In this document: one piece after another, positions 1 to 5,099 of the stretch
Position numbering within the stretch: position 1 is the first letter of the stretch
How the letters are laid out: every line of letters begins with the position of its first letter
NCBI GenBank assembly: GCA_003563455.1
Contig: PWRV01000185.1
Span: forward strand, 1-5,947
Length of the DNA: 5,947 bases
Origin: Thioalkalivibrio sp.
GTDB taxonomy: Bacteria > Pseudomonadota > Gammaproteobacteria > Ectothiorhodospirales > Ectothiorhodospiraceae
Reading direction: 5' to 3'
Translations under genes and position numbers: made by a program
Notes under the pieces: generated by a model
Database searches by the model: none
The model's input: the letters and a program-made list of their open reading frames with translations, nothing else
What the model was told of the DNA's origin: nothing

Positions 1-110
1 AGCCCGTCCGAGCGCAGCCGCGCCCGCACCGAGCGCGGGGTGTCCCCCTCGGTGACCCCCTTGCGCCTGCGGCCCCCGGCGTCGAGCGCCTGGTATTCAA
101 ACGCGGGCAT
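1..110 (-). CDS. gspF: Type II secretion system inner-membrane platform protein GspF, N-terminal fragment
   Basis: The ATG is the complement of 108-110, and 36 codons are visible before the window ends, so most of the roughly 400-residue protein is missing. The visible protein starts MPAFEYQALDAGGRRRKG and continues through a TEGDTPRSVRARLRSDGL stretch. This matches the well-known GspF/PilC start, an (A/P)FEYQALDxxGRxxKG strand followed by a helix ending in an (L)RxxGL turn. GspF is the polytopic inner-membrane core of the T2SS platform and contacts the GspE ATPase and GspL. The start is supported by a strong AGGTGAG ribosome binding site five bases upstream. It follows gspE in the usual C-D-E-F order, but after an unusually long repeat-filled gap of 159 bases. 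The identity rests on about 36 residues plus gene order. No transmembrane segment is visible in this fragment. Confidence 0.9.
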   Translation of the reverse strand, partial: MPAFEYQALDAGGRRRKGVTEGDTPRSVRARLRSDG

Positions 111-115
111 CAGTT

Positions 116-122
116 CTCACCT
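116..122 (-). promoter_or_regulatory. Ribosome binding site of gspF
   Basis: The minus strand reads AGGTGAG, a near-perfect anti-16S match, with five bases before the ATG at 110. It fixes the gspF start. It also contrasts with gspD and gspE, which have no clear Shine-Dalgarno sequence and probably rely on translational coupling. gspF therefore looks set up for independent translation initiation after the intergenic gap. Confidence 0.8.
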
Positions 123-132
123 GGCAGCATCC

Positions 133-160
133 CGGGGACAGATTTGCGAATCTGTCCCCG
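133..160. repeat. Perfect palindrome with GGGGACAGATT arms (REP-like)
   Basis: Arms of 12 bases (133-144 and 149-160) are perfectly complementary around a four-base TGCG loop; the core arm is GGGGACAGATT and its complement AATCTGTCCCC. It lies 23 bases upstream of the gspF start, so it would form a stable stem in the mRNA leader just before the gspF ribosome binding site. GGGGACAGATT/AATCTGTCCCC palindromes are familiar as dispersed intergenic elements in several GC-rich gammaproteobacterial genomes, often likened to REP sequences mobilised by Y1-type (RAYT) transposases. That family assignment is from memory and not shown by this window, where only one copy is present. There is no T-tract after the stem on the minus strand, so it does not look like an intrinsic terminator. 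Confidence 0.7.
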
Positions 161-186
161 TCCCCTGGCAACGTTGTCCCGCAAGC

Positions 187-207
187 AAAAAAGGGAGAAA
201 GCTCCCT
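187..207 (-). terminator. Terminator-like hairpin with T-tract downstream of gspE
   Basis: Read on the minus strand, AGGGAG (complement of 202-207), a CTTT loop and CTCCCT (complement of 192-197) form a six-base-pair GC-rich stem that runs directly into six Ts (complement of 187-192). This is the form of a Rho-independent terminator, about 63 bases after the gspE stop. The stem is short. Its 5' arm overlaps the 3' arm of the larger palindrome at 204-227, so the two folds exclude each other, and the larger one has no T-tract adjoining it. It could end or attenuate gspCDE transcription before gspF. Whether it works as a terminator is inference. Confidence 0.45.
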
Positions 208-240
208 CCCCCGATTACGGGGGAGGGTCGGGGAGGGGGC
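202..240 (+). repeat. Intergenic palindromic repeat, copy A (hairpin plus G-rich tail)
   Basis: Ten-base arms CCCTCCCCCG (204-213) and CGGGGGAGGG (218-227) surround an ATTA loop, followed by a tail TCGGGGAGGGGGC (228-240). The same architecture, CTCCC(C/T)-type stem and then a (Y)CGGGG-type tail ending in GGGC, recurs at 4963-5004 and, inverted, at 5020-5059. The first 12 bases (202-213) are identical to 4899-4910 and to the complement of 5048-5059. It is a member of a dispersed intergenic repeat family that sits between gspE and gspF. No coding function is seen. Confidence 0.8.
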
Positions 241-269
241 GCAGCGCAATCCAAAAGCACACACCCCGC

Positions 270-1790
270 TCAATCCTCCCGGGTCACGCGCACGACCTCT
301 TCGACCGAGGTCGAGCCGTCGAGGATGCGACGCACGCCGTCGGCGCGGATGCTGGGCGCGCTCATGCGCACGTGCTCGCTCATCGCCCGTTCGCCCGCCC
401 CGTCGTGGATCATCTGGCGCAGCGTATCATCGACCTCCACCAGCTCGTAGATGCCGGTACGGCCGCGGTAGCCCGAGCCGTTGCATTCCGGGCAGCCGGC
501 CGCGCGATGCACCAGCGGCGGATCGGACAGGTCCAGCCCGAGCTGGATGCACTCGCTGTGCGTGGCCAGCGCCGGCTTGCGGCACTGCGGGCACAGCAGC
601 CGGACCAGGCGCTGCGCGAGGATCCCGTTCAGCGTGGACGCGAGCAGGAAGGGTTCCACCCCCATGTCGCGCAGCCGGGTGATCGCGCCGATCGCCGAGT
701 TGGTGTGCAGGGTGGAGAAGACCAGGTGCCCGGTCAGGCTGGCCTGTACCGCGATCTGCACCGTCTCCAGATCGCGGATCTCGCCGACCATCACCACGTC
801 CGGGTCCTGGCGCAGGATCGCCCGCAGGCCGCGCGCAAAGGTCATGTCCACCCGGGTGTTGATCTGCGTCTGGCCGATACCGTCGAGGTAGTACTCGATC
901 GGATCCTCGACCGTCAGGATGTTCCGGCTGCGGTCGTTCAGGCGCATCAACGCAGCATAAAGCGTAGTGGTCTTGCCCGAACCGGTCGGGCCGGTGACCA
1001 TCACGATCCCGTGCGGCCGGCCGATCACCCGCTCCATCGCCCCGTACTGGGCCTCGGACATGCCCAGGTGGCGCAGCTCCAGGCGCCCCGCCTGTTTATC
1101 GAGCAGCCGCAGCACCACCCGCTCGCCGTGCCCGGAGGGCAGGGTGGAGACCCGCACGTCCACCGGCCGCCCCGCGATGCGCAGGGAGATGCGCCCGTCC
1201 TGGGGCAGGCGCTTCTCGGCGATGTCGAGCCGCGCCATCACCTTCACCCGCGACACGATCAGCGGTGCCAGCGCGACAGGGGGGTTCAGCACCTCGCGCA
1301 GCACGCCGTCCACCCGCAGGCGCACCGACAGGCGCGACTCGAAGGGTTCGATGTGGATGTCCGACGCATTTTCGCGCCCCGCCTCGGTCAGCAGCGCGTT
1401 GATCAGCCGAATGATCGGCGCGTCGTCCTCGGCCTCGAGCAGGTCCTCCGGCTCCGCGAGCGCTTCCGCTACGCTCAGCAGATCGCCCTCCTCGCTCAGG
1501 CCCTCGACCAGGTTCATCGCCTCGTCGCTGCTGCGTTCGTGGCTCTCGCGCAGGCGGCGCTCGAACTCCTCCTGCGGCAGGGTCTCCAGCTTCAGGGGTT
1601 CCGCGCTGCGCCGCCGGATCTCCAGCACCGCCATCGGGTCCGCGTCGGTGCGCAGGTAGAGCGTGCGGCGGCCGCCCAGAACCGGCCCGGGAAGCACCCC
1701 GGAGCGGCGCGAGAAGCCGTAGCCCGGGCTCAGCGGATCGCCGGGAGTCTGGTCGGTAGCGAGTGTCTCGGGATCGGGAAAGGCGCTCAT
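270..1790 (-). CDS. gspE: Type II secretion system ATPase GspE
   Basis: This 506-residue protein is the cytoplasmic secretion ATPase that powers pseudopilus assembly and docks to the inner membrane through GspL and GspF. The length is typical of the family. Residues 21-60 (SPGYGFSRRSGVLPGP...) resemble the N1 domain start that binds GspL. Residues 61-120 are a charged, acidic-rich N2/linker region. The catalytic core carries every expected motif: the NASDIHIEP segment at 141-149, Walker A GPTGSGKTT at 267-275, the Asp box ILTVEDPIEY at 291-300, Walker B DVVMVGEIRD at 331-340, and the His box GHLVFSTLHTN at 354-364. The metal-binding tetracysteine is intact as CPQC (400-403) and CPEC (433-436); this separates GspE from PilT-type retraction ATPases. 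PilB also has the cysteines, but the gspC-gspD-gspF context decides for GspE. The ATG overlaps the gspD stop (ATGA, 1787-1790), and no Shine-Dalgarno is seen upstream, so translation is probably coupled to gspD. Nothing is truncated or missing. Confidence 0.97.
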   Translation of the reverse strand: MSAFPDPETLATDQTPGDPLSPGYGFSRRSGVLPGPVLGGRRTLYLRTDADPMAVLEIRRRSAEPLKLETLPQEEFERRLRESHERSSDEAMNLVEGLSEEGDLLSVAEALAEPEDLLEAEDDAPIIRLINALLTEAGRENASDIHIEPFESRLSVRLRVDGVLREVLNPPVALAPLIVSRVKVMARLDIAEKRLPQDGRISLRIAGRPVDVRVSTLPSGHGERVVLRLLDKQAGRLELRHLGMSEAQYGAMERVIGRPHGIVMVTGPTGSGKTTTLYAALMRLNDRSRNILTVEDPIEYYLDGIGQTQINTRVDMTFARGLRAILRQDPDVVMVGEIRDLETVQIAVQASLTGHLVFSTLHTNSAIGAITRLRDMGVEPFLLASTLNGILAQRLVRLLCPQCRKPALATHSECIQLGLDLSDPPLVHRAAGCPECNGSGYRGRTGIYELVEVDDTLRQMIHDGAGERAMSEHVRMSAPSIRADGVRRILDGSTSVEEVVRVTRED

Positions 1791-3784
1791 CGATACCGCG
1801 ACGGGGCCGCCAGCGGGGTGACGTCGGCGAAGGGCGGCGGCAGTTGAGTGAGCGTCTCGACCCGATGCCCGTTCGGGTTGCTCTCGGCGAATGGCGGCGG
1901 CAGGTAGGTCAGTTCACGCCACTCGGGCACGACAGGGGTTTCACCGCGATGGCCGGTGCGCTCCGCTTCCAGCAGCTGCTGCCGGCGGATGAAGCTGTAC
2001 TTCTCGCTGGTCAGTTCCGCCCCCTGGGCATTGGTGCGAACGATCCGCGGGTACAGGAAGACCATCAGGTTGCGTTTCTCCATGCTCTGGCCATCATAGC
2101 GGAACAGGCGCCCCAGGCCGGGAATATTCCCGAGGCCGGGCACCTGATCCTGCGTGTCCACCCGATTCTCCGAGATCAGGCCGCCGAGTACCAGCATTTC
2201 CCCGTCGTCGACCATCACGTGGGTGCGCAGCGATCGCGTGTTGGTGACCAGGTCGCGCGCATCGCCGGTGGGCGCGATCGCCGAGACTTCCTGCTCGATC
2301 TCCAGGCGGATCGCATCGCCCTCGTTGATCTGCGGGCGCACGCGCAGCTTCACGCCGATGTCCTCGCGGCGGATGGTATCGAAGGCCTGGCCGGAATCCT
2401 CCACCGCGCGCCCGACGACGAAGGGCACGTTCTGGCCGACGACGATCTCGGCCTCCTCGTTGTCCAGCGTGAGCAGGCTGGGCGTCGACAGGATGTTGCT
2501 GGCACTGTCGCCCTGCAGCGCGCTGATCAGCAGCGCGATCTGCGTGCTGCCGCGGTTGCCGATGCCGCCCAGGGTCAGGCCGTCTCCGGGGTTCGGCGGG
2601 GCTGCAACATCGCCGGCGAGGAAGCCGTCAACGCCGGCCGCCAGCCGCAGCAGGCCGCGCCCGTCGCGGTCGAAGTTGATCAGGCCCAGTCCCGAGCCCG
2701 GATCGCCGACCGCCCACTGCACGCCGAGCTGACGGACGCGGTCGGAGGAGACCTCGGCGATCACCGCCTCGACCATCACCTGCGCCCGCCGGATGTCGAG
2801 CTGCGCAATGATGTCGGCGTAGTCGCGAATCTCCTCGGGCGGGCCGAAGATCACCACCGCGTTGGTACTCTGGTGCGGCTGGATGCGCACCGTGCCGTTC
2901 GTGCGCCGTCCGTCGGTCACTTCTGCCGCCTCGCGGCTCTCGGCGATGCCGCGCAGCACCTCCACCACGTCCTCCGCCTGGGCGTAGCGCAGGTAGTGCA
3001 CCTGGGTGTTGCCCACGGCAACCGGCGTGTCCAGCCGGGTGATCAGCGCGCGCAAGCGAACCCGGCGGTCCGGGTCCCCGGACAGGATGATCGCGTTGGC
3101 GCGTTCGTCGGCGAGCACGCGCACCTGGGTGCGTGCCGGACCCTCGCCCGGTCCGGTCTCCAGTTCGCGCAGCTGGTTGGCCAGCGTGGATGCACGGCCG
3201 TGGCGCAGCTCGATCACCTCGAAGCCATCCGGCACCGGCTGGTCGATGCGCGCCACCAGATCGCGCAGGCGGCGGACATTCGCGACGCTGTCCGAGATCA
3301 GCAGCGAGTTGCTCTCGGTGGCGGCCGCAAGATGGCCGCCCTGCGGAACGAGCGGACGCAGGATCGGCACCAGCTGCGCGGCGCTCACGTGCTCGACGTG
3401 GATCACATGGGTCACGATGTCGTCGTCGCGCAGCGGGTCCTGCGCGAAGAAGTTCGGCACCTCGGCCTGCTTGGCCTGAACGTCCGGGACGATCTTGGTT
3501 GCCGCGTCGCCGGGAACCGCAGCGAAGCCGTAGACCTTCAATACGCCGAGGAAGAGGTCGAGCAGTTCGTCGCGTGCGACCGGGCGCCCGGAGACCACGC
3601 TCACGCGTCCGCGCACCCGCGGATCGACGATGAAGTTGGTGCCGGTTTCCTCGGCGACGAGGTCGATCAGCGTCTGGATCTCGGCATCCCGCAGGTTCAG
3701 GGTCAGCGTGTCCGAGGACGCGGTTGCCGGGAACAGCCCGGAGACCGCGAGCATCAGCAGCATGTTCAGCAGTCTTTTCGTCAT
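1787..3784 (-). CDS. gspD: Type II secretion system outer-membrane secretin GspD
   Basis: This protein of 665 residues (from the ATG at 3784) forms the multimeric outer-membrane channel through which folded exoproteins leave. Residues 1-22 are a Sec signal peptide: MTKR, a hydrophobic core, and an ATA cleavage site. Periplasmic domains follow: N0 at about 26-100 (contacts GspC), N1 at about 121-182, N2 at about 187-253 and N3 at about 259-331. The secretin domain at about 336-583 shows VMVEAVIAEV, the SNILSTPSLLTLDNEEA strand with VGQNVPF, the signature VPGLGNIPGLGRLF (548-561), and KRNLMVFLYPRIVR near its end. The tail from about 586 corresponds to the S-domain that binds pilotin in some families, and carries two copies of LPPPFA exactly 20 residues apart. 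An alternative TTG start at 3796 would add MSVP and overlap gspC by four bases. ATG is preferred because it gives a clean signal peptide n-region and a standard codon, but neither start has a strong Shine-Dalgarno. The stop overlaps the gspE start. Confidence 0.96.
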   Translation of the reverse strand: MTKRLLNMLLMLAVSGLFPATASSDTLTLNLRDAEIQTLIDLVAEETGTNFIVDPRVRGRVSVVSGRPVARDELLDLFLGVLKVYGFAAVPGDAATKIVPDVQAKQAEVPNFFAQDPLRDDDIVTHVIHVEHVSAAQLVPILRPLVPQGGHLAAATESNSLLISDSVANVRRLRDLVARIDQPVPDGFEVIELRHGRASTLANQLRELETGPGEGPARTQVRVLADERANAIILSGDPDRRVRLRALITRLDTPVAVGNTQVHYLRYAQAEDVVEVLRGIAESREAAEVTDGRRTNGTVRIQPHQSTNAVVIFGPPEEIRDYADIIAQLDIRRAQVMVEAVIAEVSSDRVRQLGVQWAVGDPGSGLGLINFDRDGRGLLRLAAGVDGFLAGDVAAPPNPGDGLTLGGIGNRGSTQIALLISALQGDSASNILSTPSLLTLDNEEAEIVVGQNVPFVVGRAVEDSGQAFDTIRREDIGVKLRVRPQINEGDAIRLEIEQEVSAIAPTGDARDLVTNTRSLRTHVMVDDGEMLVLGGLISENRVDTQDQVPGLGNIPGLGRLFRYDGQSMEKRNLMVFLYPRIVRTNAQGAELTSEKYSFIRRQQLLEAERTGHRGETPVVPEWRELTYLPPPFAESNPNGHRVETLTQLPPPFADVTPLAAPSRYR
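1823..1912 (-). repeat. In-frame duplication encoding two LTxLPPPFA(E/D) motifs in the GspD tail
   Basis: The blocks at 1883-1912 and 1823-1852 encode LTYLPPPFAE (residues 625-634) and LTQLPPPFAD (645-654). They start exactly 60 bases, or 20 codons, apart. At DNA level the stretches 1824-1843 and 1884-1903 differ at one position in 20, and the sequence outside is much less alike. This points to a short segmental duplication, or selection for two copies of the motif, at the extreme C-terminus of the secretin. Confidence 0.75.
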
Positions 3785-3792
3785 GGGCACAC

Positions 3793-4662
3793 TCAATCAA
3801 TCAGCTGGATGCTCAGGGGCAAGGCTTGACCCTCGCGTTCGACCACGACGTTGACCTGGCTCTGCCCGGCCAGATCCGCGAACAGCTGGTCGGTATCCTG
3901 GATCGCGGACAGGGGCATGCCGTTCACCGAGGTGATCACGTCGCCCGGGCGCAGCCCCGCCTGCTGGAACTGGCGCGCGTTGCGGGTTGGGCGCACCTCG
4001 AGGCCGTGCAGTGCGCCGCCCTGGATCACCGGGCGCGCACGCACGGCCTGCAGCAGACGTTCCGGGTCCTCGAGCCACTCCGAGCGCTGGATGCGCGGCT
4101 CGTCCGCGCCAGCGGATGGCGCCGCTGCCGGTGCCGCGCGCGCGGGCGGTGCGGCACTGTCGCCTCCGCCGGTAGTCCCGTCCGCGCGCGGCAGCCACAG
4201 CGTTTCGTAGGCGCCATCCCGTTCCAGGATCACCCGGTCGGGGTGGATCCGGTGCAGGCGCGCCTGGCCGCCGGCGATCGCGTCGCCCACACCGTACAGC
4301 TGCTCGGGGTTGTTGCGCTCGGCGATGATTGCCCTGCCCTGCTCCGGTGCGTCGCCCGCGACCAGCCCCACCAGCCGCAGGCGCAGGCGAGTATCCGGAG
4401 CGACCACCGGCTCCGGTGCAGCCCGCTCGCCGAGTTCGCCGAAGAGCGGGACCGCCGCGACCTCAGCCAGCGGGGACTCCCTCGAGACGGGCGCGGCCGG
4501 GCTCACGTCCGCGGCCGGAATGTCCGCCGTCACCGGCGGCCGGACGTCCGGCGCGAGCACCTGCCAGGTGAGCTGCGCCGCCATCACGCCGACCGCCACG
4601 AGCAGCAGCAGGCTCAGCGCGCGCGGGAGCATCGAGGGCGGATTGACAGCGATTGCCAGCAT
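3793..4662 (-). CDS. gspC: Type II secretion system inner-membrane/periplasmic connector GspC
   Basis: This 289-residue bitopic protein links the inner-membrane platform to the secretin by binding the GspD N0 domain, and helps substrate selection. A short cytoplasmic start precedes a single transmembrane helix at about 13-32 (LPRALSLLLLVAVGVMAAQL). Next come a Pro/Ala-rich spacer at 37-70, the conserved homology region at about 71-158 (VPLFGELGER, LRLVGLVAGD, AIIAERNNPEQLYGVGDAI, then an ILERDGAYETLWLP strand), an Ala/Pro-rich linker at 160-187, and a C-terminal PDZ domain at about 195-289 with the loop GLRPGDVITSVNGMPL (236-251). The length and the PDZ domain (rather than a coiled coil) fit the common GspC type. 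An in-frame TGA lies nine bases upstream of the ATG, so the start cannot be further out; the only alternative is Met11 (4632), which has no Shine-Dalgarno. GGAGA lies 12 bases upstream of the chosen ATG, and a second GGAG adjoins it. It is the first gene of the gsp block. Confidence 0.94.
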   Translation of the reverse strand: MLAIAVNPPSMLPRALSLLLLVAVGVMAAQLTWQVLAPDVRPPVTADIPAADVSPAAPVSRESPLAEVAAVPLFGELGERAAPEPVVAPDTRLRLRLVGLVAGDAPEQGRAIIAERNNPEQLYGVGDAIAGGQARLHRIHPDRVILERDGAYETLWLPRADGTTGGGDSAAPPARAAPAAAPSAGADEPRIQRSEWLEDPERLLQAVRARPVIQGGALHGLEVRPTRNARQFQQAGLRPGDVITSVNGMPLSAIQDTDQLFADLAGQSQVNVVVEREGQALPLSIQLID

Positions 4663-4767
4663 CTCCGTTCAGCGTCTCCGGCCAAACGTCAGGGGGCCCG
4701 AAGGTCTCCGGTGAGGTGGCTCGCCGGGACGCGTCGGGAAGCTGAGATCGATGGGGTTCACATCCCC

Positions 4768-4796
4768 AATGTAGCAGAGCCGGGCCCGAAAAAAAC
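4768..4796 (-). promoter_or_regulatory. Possible sigma-70 promoter (extended -10) for gspC
   Basis: The minus strand carries TGCTACATT (complement of 4768-4776), an extended -10 element in which TACATT matches TATAAT at four of six positions and is preceded by TGC. Seventeen bases upstream is GTTTTT (complement of 4791-4796), a poor -35 within a run of seven Ts. Weak -35 elements are usual with extended -10 promoters. Transcription would begin near 4760 and give a leader of about 100 bases before the gspC ATG. A small inverted repeat, TGGGG and CCCCA (4752-4756 and 4764-4768), would lie at the transcript start. This is a by-eye motif call. Confidence 0.35.
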
Positions 4797-4898
4797 GCAG
4801 GTTTTCAGGCCGTTTATCGAGGGTGGGGCGCGCTTTTCCGTGGAGTCAGTGCCTTAGGGAAACTACCTGTAATGGATTCGCAGCGTAGGATGAAAAGT

Positions 4899-4910
4899 CT
4901 CCCTCCCCCG
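4899..4910 (+). repeat. Half copy (B) of the intergenic palindromic repeat
   Basis: CTCCCTCCCCCG is identical to the first 12 bases of copy A (202-213) and to the complement of copy D (5048-5059). It is preceded by the same A-rich flank (GAAAAGT here, GAAAAT next to D). The matching right arm is absent: the sequence continues GAACCGTGGAG, so no hairpin forms. It looks like a decayed or truncated member of the family. Confidence 0.55.
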
Positions 4911-4962
4911 GAACCGTGGAGTGCGGCGGGTTGCCATCGCCAAGCGCGCAAGTCACGTGTTG

Positions 4963-5004
4963 CTCCCCTCTCCCGCTTGCGGGAGAGGGGCCGGGGGTGA
5001 GGGC
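4963..5004 (+). repeat. Intergenic palindromic repeat, copy C
   Basis: Perfect 12-base arms CCCCTCTCCCGC (4965-4976) and GCGGGAGAGGGG (4979-4990) enclose a two-base TT loop, followed by the tail CCGGGGGTGAGGGC (4991-5004). The stem-plus-tail layout equals copies A and D, with a slightly different stem (CTCTCCC in place of CTCCCCC). It points toward copy D, with the tails facing each other. Confidence 0.8.
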
Positions 5005-5019
5005 CGGGCCCGACGCCGC

Positions 5020-5059
5020 GCCCCCCACCCCAGCCCTCCCCCGCGAGCGGGGGAGGGAG
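5020..5059 (-). repeat. Intergenic palindromic repeat, copy D, inverted relative to copy C
   Basis: Arms CCCTCCCCCGC (5034-5044) and GCGGGGGAGGG (5047-5057) are perfectly complementary around a two-base loop. On the minus strand the stem is followed by the tail CTGGGGTGGGGGGC. It begins about 40 bases downstream of the gpmI stop and faces copy C. It would give the gpmI transcript a very stable 3' stem that could block exonucleases, but no T-tract follows in that direction, so it is not a classical intrinsic terminator. Confidence 0.8.
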
Positions 5060-5099
5060 ATTTTCGTCGTCGGAGGTGGCTCTGGCTGCGCCATGAGCG

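Larger units (their letters stand above)
4663..5099. other. Intergenic region between gpmI and gspC
   Basis: No protein-coding gene can be supported here. Open frames crossing it are interrupted by repeats or run into gpmI in the wrong frame. From right to left it holds an inverted pair of palindromic repeat units (4963-5059), a half copy of the same repeat (4899-4910), an unremarkable, less GC-rich stretch (about 4780-4895), a possible promoter for gspC (4768-4796) and a leader of about 100 bases. I found no tRNA-like fold or recognisable riboswitch. No intrinsic terminator with a T-tract is visible for gpmI on the minus strand. Confidence 0.75.

Noticed and set aside
144..1847. Long plus-strand open frame (567 codons) opposite gspE
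   Set aside because: It lies antisense to a gspE with every family motif intact. The translation is rich in Arg, His, Gln and Ala in the way typical of antisense frames in GC-rich DNA, with no recognisable domain.
2628..3800. Second minus-strand frame of 390 codons inside gspD
   Set aside because: It is an Arg/Ala/Gly-rich shadow in another frame of gspD, with no hydrophobic or domain pattern, and it overlaps the real gene completely.
1763..3829. Long plus-strand open frame (688 codons) opposite gspD
   Set aside because: It is longer than gspD itself, but its composition (Arg/His/Gln/Asp/Val-rich) mirrors the antisense of a GC-rich gene and no family is recognisable. The minus-strand frame encodes a complete secretin.
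3724..4857. Plus-strand open frame of 377 codons over gspC and its leader
   Set aside because: It is antisense to gspC, has a low-complexity Arg/His/Ala composition, and shows no ribosome binding site or family signature.
4963..5059. CRISPR array or tandem repeat array
   Set aside because: The units are only a pair in inverted orientation with internal dyads. There are no regular spacers and no cas genes.
5034..5066. Intrinsic terminator for a plus-strand gene (stem followed by GAGATTTTCG)
   Set aside because: No plus-strand gene precedes it, the T run is only four bases and separated from the stem, and the stem is explained by repeat copy D.
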